From positions 45,892 through 109,891 of the forward strand of contig CALIUM010000001.1 of assembly GCA_938048735.1 (NCBI GenBank): a stretch of DNA of 64,000 nucleotides, read 5' to 3'. This document shows, one piece after another, positions 39,913 to 49,703 of this stretch; position 1 is the stretch's first letter, and each line of letters begins with the position of its first letter. The translations under genes were made by a program, and so were the position numbers. This DNA comes from an uncultured archaeon (GTDB taxonomy: Archaea; Thermoproteota; Bathyarchaeia; TCS64). The notes beneath the pieces are model-generated. The model ran no database searches. It saw nothing but the letters and a program-made list of their open reading frames with translations, and was not told the origin of the DNA.

Positions 39913-40068
39913 GTCACTAAGGGGGAGTGGATTAAAAGTTATGTCCCCCGCAAAGGGGTGAGCCCCCTTAAAGGTTTAAATGTATTCGAACCCGGCACCC
40001 CATCCCGCCTGTGTAGATATTCTTTGATTGGAAAGGATTATCAGGGAGGTTTCATTCGAGTTCTCGAG

Positions 40069-40512
40069 ATGTCCCGCTGGAGTAGGAGGCGGAGGAGCCT
40101 CTGGCCCATAGACTTCGAGGTTAATATAAGCGGCCTCGTGGCTGGTGAGCCCTTCAGCATCCACCTGACACCTGAGGGGGTCAAGGCTGAGGGATTGAGG
40201 AGGTTCAGGAGGCATATGACCCCTCCATCCCCCGAGGAGAGGGAGCCCCTCGTCGACGTCATCGAGATGGAGAGGGAGGTGAAGGTCGTGGCGGAGCTCC
40301 CTGGGGCGGAGAAGGATAAGATAGACCTCAGGGCCACAGAGGAGAGGCTTATCATCCACGCAGAGTCCCCCTACGGGAGGTATCACAAGGAGCTGGAGCT
40401 CCCATCCAGGGTTGAACCCAAGGCCGTCAGGGCAACCTACAGGAACGGGATATTGGAGATCTACCTCCCCAAGAAGGAGGGGAGTATAGGAGAGAAGATA
40501 CCTATAGAATAA
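40069..40512 (+). CDS. Hsp20/alpha-crystallin small heat-shock protein
   Basis: PLVDVIEMEREVKVVAELPGAEKDKIDLRATEERLIIHAE...ATYRNGILEIYLPKKE. Confidence 0.93.
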   Translation: MSRWSRRRRSLWPIDFEVNISGLVAGEPFSIHLTPEGVKAEGLRRFRRHMTPPSPEEREPLVDVIEMEREVKVVAELPGAEKDKIDLRATEERLIIHAESPYGRYHKELELPSRVEPKAVRATYRNGILEIYLPKKEGSIGEKIPIE

Positions 40513-40686
40513 AATACCTAATAGAATAATATAATAGAAGTGACACTGAATCGATTTTTTCATATGTGAATTTTGCGATAATTCTCGTCTAATGATAAAG
40601 TCGGTTAAGTCTCTTGATAGGGCTCTGGATACCATATTAAGGATATTGGAAAAAATTGGGTTTTTTATCCCTAGATTTTGGATGAC

Positions 40687-41019
40687 TTATTTCATTGGGG
40701 AGTAGGGGGTTGGCCTCAGGAGGATGTTGTGGATCCTCTCGACTAAGGGTCCCTCCCTCTCCGTCTCCTGTCTAGCCTGCATCCATTCGGGGTCTGACCT
40801 GAAGGCGTTCCAGGCCTTCTCCATCTGGGAGGCGTCCTCCCAGGCTATCATGTAGTAGAGGATGTTTGAGGTCCCAACGAAGGCCTCCCAGAAGCCCACA
40901 ACCCTTATCCCATGCTTCTCGAAGAGCCTTAACGCGGTCTTCTGGAACCTCTCATGCAGGGCCCCCATCCTCCCAGGCACCACCTCATATATACGCCACT
41001 CATAGAGCATACATCTCAC
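40687..41019 (-). CDS. NIPSNAP-family protein
   Basis: LYEWRIYEVVPGRMGALHERFQKTALRLFEKHGIRVVGFWEAFVGTSNILYYMIAWED. Confidence 0.88.
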   Translation of the reverse strand: MRCMLYEWRIYEVVPGRMGALHERFQKTALRLFEKHGIRVVGFWEAFVGTSNILYYMIAWEDASQMEKAWNAFRSDPEWMQARQETEREGPLVERIHNILLRPTPYSPMK

Positions 41020-41155
41020 CTATGTAACTGATCCTTCCACAGGTTTATAATGCTCCTCCTCATGGATAGAACATAAGTGAATCTTTTAAGCGGGTTGCTC
41101 GAGGAGATGTTTGCCCACTTTCGAGTATTGAAACCCGACACCGCGTCCCTGAGAT

Positions 41156-41617
41156 GTGGAAGCCTTGAGGTTTGAGTATCCTAGGGGTGTCCGCTTCAGG
41201 TGTTTAAGATGCGCTCTATGCTGCATGGATGTTGGATCCAGGAAGAGGAGGATCCTCCTCCTTGAGGCCGAGGCCAGGAGGATATCTGAGGCGGTCTCCC
41301 TGAAAATAGGGGAGTTCGCCTTGGAGGTTGAGGGTGAGGGCCCTTTCAGATATTTGATGAGGAAGGAGGATGGGCGGTGCGTCTTCCTCAGGGATAACCT
41401 ATGCTCCATCTACGAGCTTAGGCCCGTAATATGCCGCTTCTACCCCTTCAAGCTTGAAAGGACCTCTGGGAGGGGCTTAAGGTTCTCGTACACGGAGGAG
41501 TGCCCTGGGATAGGGAGGGGGCCACGCCTCAGGAGGGTCTACTTCGAAGGGCTATTGAATTATCTGGAGGAGAACCTCATGAAGGCGACCAGAGATGATA
41601 ATCTCAAATTTAAATAA
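41156..41617 (+). CDS. YkgJ-type cysteine-cluster protein
   Basis: FRCLRCALCCMDV (CxxCxxCC), CVFLRDNLCSIYELRPVICRFYPF. Confidence 0.88.
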   Translation: MEALRFEYPRGVRFRCLRCALCCMDVGSRKRRILLLEAEARRISEAVSLKIGEFALEVEGEGPFRYLMRKEDGRCVFLRDNLCSIYELRPVICRFYPFKLERTSGRGLRFSYTEECPGIGRGPRLRRVYFEGLLNYLEENLMKATRDDNLKFK

Positions 41618-41634
41618 TTATTTATCAGCAATAG

Positions 41635-41883
41635 CTTGATCAAGCTTAACGACCTTTTGATAAGGGGTGGAAGGGTTCTCGACGGCTCTGGAGACCCCAT
41701 CGTCTAGGGCGGATATCGGCGTCAGGGATGGGAGGATATCAGGGATTAAAGGGGTTGGTAGCTCGATCTCGGCCTGCCAGTACCCAGAGAAATAGAATAT
41801 GTCATGGTGAACGGCGAACCCGTAATAAGAAGGTAGTATACACAGGATTTCTCCCTGGGAAAATCCAAAGACATCCAAGCTAG
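41635..41883 (+). pseudogene. Collapsed N-acyl-D-amino-acid deacylase / D-aminoacylase-like amidohydrolase
   Basis: N-stub LNDLLIRGGRVLDGSGDPIV-(fs)-ADIGVRDGRISGIKG; C-stub EYVMVNGEPVIRR-(fs)-YTGFLPGKIQRHPS*; central catalytic region absent. Confidence 0.7.
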
Positions 41884-41989
41884 TTCAAGGCTTCAAGATT
41901 AGAGAAGATATATAGGAAATGTAGGTTATTGGTGACTTGGATTATAATTAGTGGAGAAAATCAGTTAGGCCTTTAGGAAAAAGGTGGGG

Positions 41990-42472
41990 TTAGATGAGGT
42001 TTTGGAAGGCCTCTTCGTGCTTTATCTCCTCTGATAGGATGTGCTGGATTAGGTGGAAGGTCCTTACATCCTTGTCGTAGCAGGGCCCGAGGAACTTTAT
42101 TATGTTGTTGTACACCTCTATGGCGCATCCCTCGGCATCTACCAGGGCCTCCAGCATCCCCTTCAGGTCTCTTACATCCTGTGGGTATTTGACCTTCTTG
42201 CAGTTGGCGAGGTCGTAGAGCTTCTCGAGGTCTCTGGGGACCTCTCCTCCCAGCTCTATGATCCTCTCTGCCAATTCGTCTGCGTGCTCCTCCTCCTCAT
42301 CAGCTATCTTATCAACTACCTGGGCCAGTATGGGGGACTTCAACCCCTCAGCCATGTCCGCAGCCCACTTGTAGCTGTAGTATGCAATCCACTCATCCGC
42401 GAAGGCCTTCTTTAGGAGTTCTATGAGCCTCTCCACATCGACCTTCACTATCTCCCTTCCCTTCTTCCCCAT
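41990..42472 (-). CDS. Ferritin-like diiron protein (Dps-like/bacterioferritin-like)
   Basis: FADEWIAYYSYKWAADMAEG, IADEEEEHADELAERI, ILSEEIKHEEAF. Confidence 0.85.
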   Translation of the reverse strand: MGKKGREIVKVDVERLIELLKKAFADEWIAYYSYKWAADMAEGLKSPILAQVVDKIADEEEEHADELAERIIELGGEVPRDLEKLYDLANCKKVKYPQDVRDLKGMLEALVDAEGCAIEVYNNIIKFLGPCYDKDVRTFHLIQHILSEEIKHEEAFQNLI

Positions 42473-42571
42473 AAAACCACCTAACCAGACTAAACTGTGA
42501 ATAGACGATCTTAAAACACTTTCTACATCGGAACTACTATGAGGCGAGCCCAAGAGCTAGCTCTGAGCTAC

Positions 42572-42940
42572 CTATAGCCCCTCCCTTATCTTTTGTTCGA
42601 GGGTTTTGAGCTCTCCATGCTCCTTATACCTTATCGTGGTTTTTAGGCGGACCGGTAGCCCTATTCCCCTTAAGAAGTGGTAGAGGCTCTCCCCATCTAT
42701 CTCCTGGTTTATCCTCCCCGAGGAGATGGCCTCGACGAGGGCCCGCTCGACCTGGGGCATGACCGTTGGGAACTGGCTCCATGCGGCCTCATAGACCTCC
42801 CAGGCCCTATCCCTGAAGTACTTGCCCAGAATGCTCTTGGGATCTGTCTTCTCGGCCTTCCGCTTCCCCTCCCTCTCCCTCAGCATCCTCTGGAGTTCTA
42901 GCATCCTCTTCAACCTGAGCCTCTCTATCTCCTCATCCAA
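42572..42940 (-). CDS. PDCD5-like DNA-binding protein
   Basis: MDEEIERLRLKRMLELQRMLRE...PQVERALVEAISSGRINQEIDGESLYHFLRGI. Confidence 0.82.
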   Translation of the reverse strand: MDEEIERLRLKRMLELQRMLREREGKRKAEKTDPKSILGKYFRDRAWEVYEAAWSQFPTVMPQVERALVEAISSGRINQEIDGESLYHFLRGIGLPVRLKTTIRYKEHGELKTLEQKIREGL

Positions 42941-43159
42941 GCCCCTCCACCTCGGAACTCGGCCTCTCCAATACTCTTTACAGGCAGCTTTTAAGGATGT
43001 CTCATCATTCCCTCATCAAACATAAACAGTGGAAGCCTGACATGGAGGAAAATCTCCAGCTGAATCTCTAGATTGACCTAGGGATGGTTGATGCCCTCCT
43101 CTCTATCTAGGGGCTTTATCGACAGGGTTAAGACCCCTACATCCCTTTAGATCATCTGG

Positions 43160-44863
43160 GTGTTGGGTTTGGGCATCGGGAGATGCTGGGATGTCATCGT
43201 CAGGGCACTATCAGCTGAGGGGGTGAGATATGTTTTTGGAATTCCTGGGAATCCAAGAGCCCTTTATGACTCCCTCTACGACCATGAGGAGATCAAGCCT
43301 GTCCTTGTCAGGCATGAGTGCTCAGGCGCCTTCATGGCCATGGCCTACTCCAAGCTGACCCGCCAGCCCGGGGTCTGCTTCGGAAGCCCGGGGCCTGGGG
43401 TAGCAAACCTAATCCCGGGGGTTCTGGAGGCCCATTCGGGTTGTACGCCCCTAATCGTCCTGGGCTCATCTTCACCCCTCTCCACGGAGGGGATGGGGGC
43501 CTTCCAGGAGGCCCCTCAGATGGATATGCTTAGGCCCATAACCAAGTGGGCTTACAGGCTGCCCTCTGCGGATAGGGCCGCCTGGGCCGTTAGGAGGGCC
43601 TTCTCCATAGCCTCCAATGGGAAGCCGGGCCCCGTATACCTCGACATACCCTTCGACGTCGGGGTCTCCCAGACCCAGCTGACCGATTACACCCCCTCAA
43701 CGAGGCCCCTGAGGGTTAGACCCGAATGGGAGAGGGTGAAGGAGGCCGCGGAGCTGTTGTTGAAGGCTGAGAGGCCGGTCATCGTGGCCGGGGGAGGGGC
43801 CCACACCTCCGGAGCCCACCGTGAGCTCCTCGAGCTATGCGAGCTCCTAGGGATACCGCTCCTAACCACCCCCTCCGGGAGGGGGATAATCCCGGAGGAT
43901 CACCCCCTATCCCTAGGCCTCGTAGGCCTATACAGGACGAGGGTCGGGAGACAGGTCTATCGGGAAGCAGACCTGCTGCTCTCGCTGGGCTCGAGGCATG
44001 AGGAGTTCCAGACAGCCTCCTGGAGGTACTACCCAGAGGGTGCTAGGCTCATTCAGGTTGACATAGACCCCTACGAGTTGGGGAGAAACTGGATACCAGC
44101 CGTCCCGGTGGTTGGGGATGTGAAACTGTTTCTACAGGACCTCCTATCCATAATCAAGGAGAGGATTACAAGGAAGCCCCTCGAGGAGATGCCAAGGGTT
44201 AAGGGCATCCTCGAGGCCAAGGAGGCCTTCGAGAGTGAGGTCCAAGAGGAGTGCATGGACCCCTCCACACCCCTGAAGTCAAAGAGGGTTGTCTACGAGG
44301 CTAATAGGGTGTTCGGGAGGGGGACCATCTTGGTGAATGAGAACGGCTCCCAGGATCTATGGTCATACTACTGGCCCTACTACAAGGTTCTGGACATCGA
44401 CGGCTGCGTGGCCCCGGCTGAGCAGACATGCATGGGCTTCGGCGTGGCTGGGGCTATAGGGGCCAAGCTCGCAGCCCCTGATAGGAAGGTCATCTGCATC
44501 ACAGGCGACGGGGCCTTCCAGATGTTCATGAAGGAGCTTCCCACCGCTGTCCAGTACGGGGCACCCGTGACCTGGATAGTCCTGAACAACTACAGCCTAG
44601 GATGGATAAAGCTCCATGAAAGGTCTCTGGGGGAACGCTATATCGCCGTCGATTTCGAGGTTCAGCCCGACTTCGCATCCACCGCCAAGGCCTGCGGGTG
44701 CTTCGGGATGCAGGTCAAAAAACCCGAGGAGGTCAGGCCAGCCCTGGAGGAGGCCCTAGACCAGAACCTTGATGGTATCCCAGCGGTCCTAGACTTCATC
44801 GTCGACCCCTGGGACTTCCCGGAGGGGTTCAAGGAGTTCCACAGGGAGATATGGAGGGCGTAA
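43160..44863 (+). CDS. Thiamine-pyrophosphate-dependent enzyme (acetolactate synthase/benzoylformate decarboxylase-like)
   Basis: VRYVFGIPGNP, RHECSGAFMAMAYSKLTRQPGVCFGSPGPG, CITGDGAFQMFMKEL...NNYSLGW. Confidence 0.93.
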   Translation: MLGLGIGRCWDVIVRALSAEGVRYVFGIPGNPRALYDSLYDHEEIKPVLVRHECSGAFMAMAYSKLTRQPGVCFGSPGPGVANLIPGVLEAHSGCTPLIVLGSSSPLSTEGMGAFQEAPQMDMLRPITKWAYRLPSADRAAWAVRRAFSIASNGKPGPVYLDIPFDVGVSQTQLTDYTPSTRPLRVRPEWERVKEAAELLLKAERPVIVAGGGAHTSGAHRELLELCELLGIPLLTTPSGRGIIPEDHPLSLGLVGLYRTRVGRQVYREADLLLSLGSRHEEFQTASWRYYPEGARLIQVDIDPYELGRNWIPAVPVVGDVKLFLQDLLSIIKERITRKPLEEMPRVKGILEAKEAFESEVQEECMDPSTPLKSKRVVYEANRVFGRGTILVNENGSQDLWSYYWPYYKVLDIDGCVAPAEQTCMGFGVAGAIGAKLAAPDRKVICITGDGAFQMFMKELPTAVQYGAPVTWIVLNNYSLGWIKLHERSLGERYIAVDFEVQPDFASTAKACGCFGMQVKKPEEVRPALEEALDQNLDGIPAVLDFIVDPWDFPEGFKEFHREIWRA

Positions 44864-45031
44864 CCCCCTAGCGGTATTAAGCCTCAATACTTAATCGGGG
44901 TCAACCTATAGGCCTTCAATTAAATCTAAGCCTATACATTATTGAAGAAGGTCTCAATTCCTTAGGCCCAAAACCTTGAAAAGAGGATCAAAAGCCTCTT
45001 CAAAGGTTAGGCCTCCAACGGGATTTGTAGT

Positions 45032-45688
45032 TTAGGGTTTGCTGGGCCTGTAGGCCGTGAAGAGGGATATGTTCCGCCACTCCGCCTCCATCATGGCTGT
45101 GGGATGGATGGCGAAGCCGAACATCAACTTGAATATCTCCCTACCCAGATGCCTCCCTATCTTCTCGGCCTGAGTGTTGAACTTTTCCACATCGTTACTA
45201 TAGATCCTAGACTTGACCTCCCCCAGGACGAGGACCCTTCTGCCTTTGTATACCCCCTCGCCATATAGGTTGACCTCGATCTCCTCCCCATCCAAAATGA
45301 AGTGCCTCCTCTCGAGCCCCTCTATCGCGACACCCAGCTCCCTAAGCCTGCTTGGAAGGAGCTCCCTTCCCAGATCCTCAAGCGAGAATCCAATGGTTTC
45401 TGACAGTCTACCAACCTCAACGGCTAACGATTCCATCCTCTTAGCAAGGGTAGCAACATTTTGCTCTGTTCTTTTCTGTGCCTCTGCCAATTCATTTATT
45501 CTTTCTTCTGTTCTTTTCTGTGCCTCTGCCAGCTTATTTACTGCAGAACTTAATTTTTCTATTGCTTCTGTATTTTTTTCTACAGCGATTTTTAGTTTCT
45601 CAAATTCTTCTCTTGAAACCTTAAGTTCACTTACCCTCTCCTCTACCACCCCTATTATAAAGGCTCTCAGCTCAGGTGTAAGGCTCAT
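45032..45688 (-). CDS. Coiled-coil protein with PD-(D/E)xK nuclease-like C-terminus (DUF3782-like)
   Basis: Heptad-rich KLAEAQKRTEERINELAEAQKRTEQ repeats; EIEVNLYGEGVYKGRRVLVLGEVKSR. Confidence 0.75.
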   Translation of the reverse strand: MSLTPELRAFIIGVVEERVSELKVSREEFEKLKIAVEKNTEAIEKLSSAVNKLAEAQKRTEERINELAEAQKRTEQNVATLAKRMESLAVEVGRLSETIGFSLEDLGRELLPSRLRELGVAIEGLERRHFILDGEEIEVNLYGEGVYKGRRVLVLGEVKSRIYSNDVEKFNTQAEKIGRHLGREIFKLMFGFAIHPTAMMEAEWRNISLFTAYRPSKP

Positions 45689-45853
45689 ACCTATGCTGAA
45701 AAATAAGATGGTTAGCCGACTTTTAAACCTGTCCCATCCCTTGATGAAACATGCGCCTTATAGGTCATCACAAATGAACTCCGATTTTCGGTTTCCAGAG
45801 GCTGAAAGTCCTGCAACTTTTAAGGGTTCTTTAAGTTGATTAGTCTGAAGAGG

Positions 45854-46570
45854 TTATTTGAGGTTCAGGTAGACTTGGATTATGGATTTCATGAAGGTTA
45901 GGGCTTCTTTGATGTCGAATTTGCTTTTTCCTCCGGCTCTCTCCCTGAAGGTTATCGGGATCTCCCTAACTTTGTAGTTGGATTTTAATGCCTTGTATAG
46001 AACCTCGAACTGGTAGTCCCACTTCTTGCAGGCCACCTTTGGCAGTATGGCTTCTAGGGTTTCCCTCCTGTATACTCTCAACCCGCTTGTCCAGTCTCTT
46101 ATGGAATGGCCTGCTAGCAGCCTTATGAATCCGTTGGCCGTGAGGCTCATTAGGTCTCTCCATCGGCTCCTCCCCTCAATCCTCCCCCCCTCGATGAGTC
46201 GGCTCCCTATAGCTATGTCAGCCTCCCTCGCCGCTTCCAGGAGCCTAGGTATATCCCTCGGGTCGTGGCTCAGGTCTGCGTCTATGGAGACTATGAGGTC
46301 TCCGGAGGCGTGCTTGAACCCCTCCTTGTAAGCCGTCCCCAATCCTAGTTTTCCAGGCCTGTGGACCACCCTTATACGTCCATACCTCTCCGCCAGCCTC
46401 TCGGCCAATGCTCCGGTTCCGTCGGGGCTGTTGTCGTCCACGATTATAACCTCGTATTCGTAGTCCTCAGGTAATGCCTCCATAAGGGATTCTATGAACC
46501 TTGGAAGGGTCTCGGCCTCGTTGTAGGTTGGGGTTATTATGGATATCTTCATCTTCTCCCTAGAAGCCAT
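45854..46570 (-). CDS. Dolichol-phosphate mannosyltransferase-like GT2
   Basis: ISIITPTYNEAETL, IVDDNSPDGT, SIDADLSHDPRDIPRL; start inferred within the longer ORF. Confidence 0.9.
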   Translation of the reverse strand: MASREKMKISIITPTYNEAETLPRFIESLMEALPEDYEYEVIIVDDNSPDGTGALAERLAERYGRIRVVHRPGKLGLGTAYKEGFKHASGDLIVSIDADLSHDPRDIPRLLEAAREADIAIGSRLIEGGRIEGRSRWRDLMSLTANGFIRLLAGHSIRDWTSGLRVYRRETLEAILPKVACKKWDYQFEVLYKALKSNYKVREIPITFRERAGGKSKFDIKEALTFMKSIIQVYLNLK

Positions 46571-46608
46571 TCCTGGCCGCTCTCCAACCGTACTTGGCCT
46601 CTCCATTT

Positions 46609-48069
46609 TTAAATCCTCCTCCTTATGAAGTGGACCCCGATCAGGGCTGTTATTGTGGCTATCGCAGCTGTGATGGTCAGGATGTCGGGTTTTAACTGGG
46701 TTTCTGAATAGGTTTTTAGGACTTTCCCCTCTCCCCCCACGGAGGTTAGGAGGGGCTGCTTTAACGCCCTGTAGGCGTCTATCCTCCCATATCCATAGTA
46801 GTCGTCTCTTCCAGGGGTTCCCTTGTCTAGGGCTGTGTATTCTAGGACCCTTCGTATCTCTAGGCTTGTTGCTTGGGGGTGGCGGCTCTTGATGAGGGCT
46901 GCGAGGCCTGAGACGTGGGGTGTGGAGGCTGAGGTTCCTGTTCCGAGCCTGAAGGAGTCGGGCTTGTTGTCTGTTGAGATTATCCAGAACTCCCCAGCCT
47001 CTGGTATCCCGTCCCGGTCTTGGTCCCATCCTCCGGGGGCTGATAGGGTTATCCATCCTCCATAGTTGCTGTATGGGGCCCTCACATCCTCGGGCTCGCC
47101 GTAGGTTGAGGCCACGGCTATCACCTCCTCGAAGGCTGCTGGGTAGTGGGGCGTGGATGTGCCCCTGTTCCCGGCAGCGGCCACGAGGAGGCACCCCTTC
47201 TCATATGCGTATGTCACCGCCCTCTCCAGCGTCGAGCTGTAGGTGTCCGTCCCCAGGCTGAGGTTTATGATGTCCACGCCCAGGTCTGCTGCGTGGGTTA
47301 TCCCCGAGGCGAGGTCTGCGATGGTTCCCGAGCCCCTATTGTTCAATACCTTCTCGGCGATTATGGATATCCTCGCAATCCCGGCGACCCCATACCCGTT
47401 CCCGGTCTCTGCGGCTATTATCCCCGCGACCCAGGAGCCGTGGCCGTAGTCGTCGTCTGGGTCTGGGTCATCGTTAACCCAGTCGTATCCCCCGGCCATG
47501 TAGCTGGATTGGAGATCCCTGTGCCTGTAGAAGACCCCTGTGTCCACGACTGCAACCCTGACCCTCCGGCTCCCCTCCTCTAGGCTCCAGGCCTCCTGCA
47601 TCCCTATAACCCTCAAGTTCCACTGCCCCCTCCCGGTGTAGGGGTCTGAGGTGTATAGGGGGTCGTTGGGCTGCTGGGCTGGTCCCCCAGGGATGATGGG
47701 AGCATGCATGCCGGTTTTTAGGCTGGGGCCCAGGCACCCCTCTTGAAGCTTGACGATATAGTTGGGCTCTATGTACTCTATGGATGGGTGCCGCTCGAGG
47801 GCCTTGACAACCTCCGATATCTTCACCTCGGCTTCAACCCTGACCAGTAGAACCCCTATTCCATCCATCCATCTGACGACCTTGAGGCCGCTTCTCTCTA
47901 AAAGGTTGACGACTGTCTCATCTCTCCTTCTTAGGCCTATTAGGTACTCTCCCTCGGCGGCCTCGGCTAGCACACCTTCTTCGGTTAATGGAACCTTGAT
48001 AGGTGTGATTAAGATGATGAGGATTATGATGTAGAGGTGGATGGGGTATCTCAACATCTTACTTCTCAA
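46609..48069 (-). CDS. Subtilisin-like serine protease (S8) with propeptide-like N-domain and C-terminal TM anchor
   Basis: VAVVDTGVFYRH, YGHGSWVAGIIAA, GTGTSASTPHVSGLAALI; C-terminal hydrophobic ILTITAAIATITALIGVHFIRRRI. Confidence 0.94.
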   Translation of the reverse strand: MRSKMLRYPIHLYIIILIILITPIKVPLTEEGVLAEAAEGEYLIGLRRRDETVVNLLERSGLKVVRWMDGIGVLLVRVEAEVKISEVVKALERHPSIEYIEPNYIVKLQEGCLGPSLKTGMHAPIIPGGPAQQPNDPLYTSDPYTGRGQWNLRVIGMQEAWSLEEGSRRVRVAVVDTGVFYRHRDLQSSYMAGGYDWVNDDPDPDDDYGHGSWVAGIIAAETGNGYGVAGIARISIIAEKVLNNRGSGTIADLASGITHAADLGVDIINLSLGTDTYSSTLERAVTYAYEKGCLLVAAAGNRGTSTPHYPAAFEEVIAVASTYGEPEDVRAPYSNYGGWITLSAPGGWDQDRDGIPEAGEFWIISTDNKPDSFRLGTGTSASTPHVSGLAALIKSRHPQATSLEIRRVLEYTALDKGTPGRDDYYGYGRIDAYRALKQPLLTSVGGEGKVLKTYSETQLKPDILTITAAIATITALIGVHFIRRRI

Positions 48070-48315
48070 TGGATAAAAGGTTGATGAATTCTTTAGATAA
48101 AGCTTCTGGGCTTAAGCCACCTCGCCATAAAGGTTGGTATGGATGATGGGCTTGGATGGTGTTGTCGACCTTCCGCATACCGTGGAGCCCGAAATGGAAG
48201 CTTGATAAGAATATCTGAGCCGGATGTTAAGCCTCAACTTAAATCTAGGCTCCCTCCCTTATCTTAGGAACCGGACCTATTAGGGTCGAGGGTCCTCTGG
48301 GGAGGAGGGGTAGGC

Positions 48316-49173
48316 TTGAGGTCTTCTAGGCCGAGAGGTGGGAAGGGTAGGGTGCGTAGGAAACCTTTGAGGGCTAGGAGGCTTGGCTTGATCCTCCTCT
48401 TTTCGGCTGTTACCTTCCCCCTCCTCGTTGTGATGGTCAATTTTCAATGGTTTGGTTCCCGGTCTAGGGCTGGGCCGAGGGCCTTGATTGTGGATGGCCT
48501 CCTCCACCATCCAAACCAGGGATTCATCGATGAGACTCGAGGCCTCCTCGCGGAGGCGGGCTTCGAGGTTGAGGTGGTGGGGGCTGAGGGGGTGACCGTC
48601 GAGTTCTACAGGGTTCTCCCCTCTAGGGGTTATAGGCTCATAATCCTGAGGGTTCACGCCGGGCCGGTTTATAGGCATCTCCCTGGGGGAGGTAAGATTG
48701 CTGAGGGGACGGTTCTCTTCACCACAGAGGTCTACGATGAGAAGAGGTATGTCGACCTCCAGGCCGCTGGCCTTTTGGCGGTTGCTAGGATATATGGGAG
48801 GCCCGAGGTCTCCTACTTCGCCGTTCCGCCATGGTTCTTTGAGGAGGCCTCCCAGGGGAGGTTTGAGAACTCCATAGTCATACTGGGCAGCTGTTATGGG
48901 TTTTACTGGGAGGCCCCCTATCTCATGGCTGAGGCCCTCCTATACAAGGGGGCTAAGGCCTTCATAGGGTGGGATGGGGAGGTTCAGGCTGAGCACACAG
49001 ACGGGGCTGTCCTAGAGCTTCTCAGGGCGCTCCTCCTCGAGGGGCTGACCGTTAAGGAGGCTGTTGATAAGGTTATGAAACTCGTTGGGCCTGACCCATA
49101 TTACAAGAGCATAATGCTCTACTATCCCCCAGAGGCTGCCTCGATCAGGCTGAGGCCTATGGAAGGGAGCTGA
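48316..49173 (+). CDS. N-terminally membrane-anchored putative clan-CD (caspase/gingipain-like) cysteine peptidase
   Basis: TM near residue 30; alternating beta/alpha with GYRLIILRVHAG (His) and SIVILGSCYGFY (Cys). Confidence 0.5.
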   Translation: MRSSRPRGGKGRVRRKPLRARRLGLILLFSAVTFPLLVVMVNFQWFGSRSRAGPRALIVDGLLHHPNQGFIDETRGLLAEAGFEVEVVGAEGVTVEFYRVLPSRGYRLIILRVHAGPVYRHLPGGGKIAEGTVLFTTEVYDEKRYVDLQAAGLLAVARIYGRPEVSYFAVPPWFFEEASQGRFENSIVILGSCYGFYWEAPYLMAEALLYKGAKAFIGWDGEVQAEHTDGAVLELLRALLLEGLTVKEAVDKVMKLVGPDPYYKSIMLYYPPEAASIRLRPMEGS

Positions 49174-49292
49174 GCCTAATTTAGAAACCTCCAAGCCAGT
49201 TCATTGATTAGTTCTGAAGTCTGTGATCTTTGAAGGAGCTTTTATAGAGGTTTGAGGTTGACTCCTGAGTTTAAGCTTTATCGTTATCTTCA

Positions 49293-49703
49293 TTATGTCT
49301 TCTCAGCTTCAATTTTAACCTTTTTCGATAATCTTTCAATGATTTCTAAATACTCTTTAACTTTATCTATTTCTAATTTAAATTCTTCTATATCTAGCCC
49401 CCCTTCATGGAAACCTATGCTTTGGAGGTGGTAGGCTCTTGATCCAAATCTATCCCTTACCCCTAGCCTCCTAGCCTCCATCACCTTCATCTCGAGCTGG
49501 GCAAGCCCTCTCCTCCTCTCCTCACCGCTCCTAGGTTTCTCGTACCCGTATGAGGTCAATAGGTGGTCGGTGGCAAGAACAGAGGCCAGCCAAGCCTTTT
49601 CACAGGTATCCCTAAATATGACCCTCTCTCTGATCTCCATATACCTTCTGAACTCCCTTTCTGACTCCTCTAACGCCTTATAAGCCTCCTCGATAAGGGA
49701 CAT
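49293..49703 (-). CDS. HEPN-superfamily-like/PaREP1-like helical protein
   Basis: REFRRYMEIRERVIFRDTCEKAWLASVLATDHLLTSYGYEKPRSGEERRRGLAQLE. Confidence 0.5.
   Translation of the reverse strand: MSLIEEAYKALEESEREFRRYMEIRERVIFRDTCEKAWLASVLATDHLLTSYGYEKPRSGEERRRGLAQLEMKVMEARRLGVRDRFGSRAYHLQSIGFHEGGLDIEEFKLEIDKVKEYLEIIERLSKKVKIEAEKT

Noticed and set aside
46571-47194. N-terminal extension of the 446-aa minus-strand ORF upstream of the GT2 gene
   Set aside because: Overlaps the S8 protease in another frame; translation is Arg/Pro-rich nonsense until the GT2 motif begins at MKISIITPTYNE.
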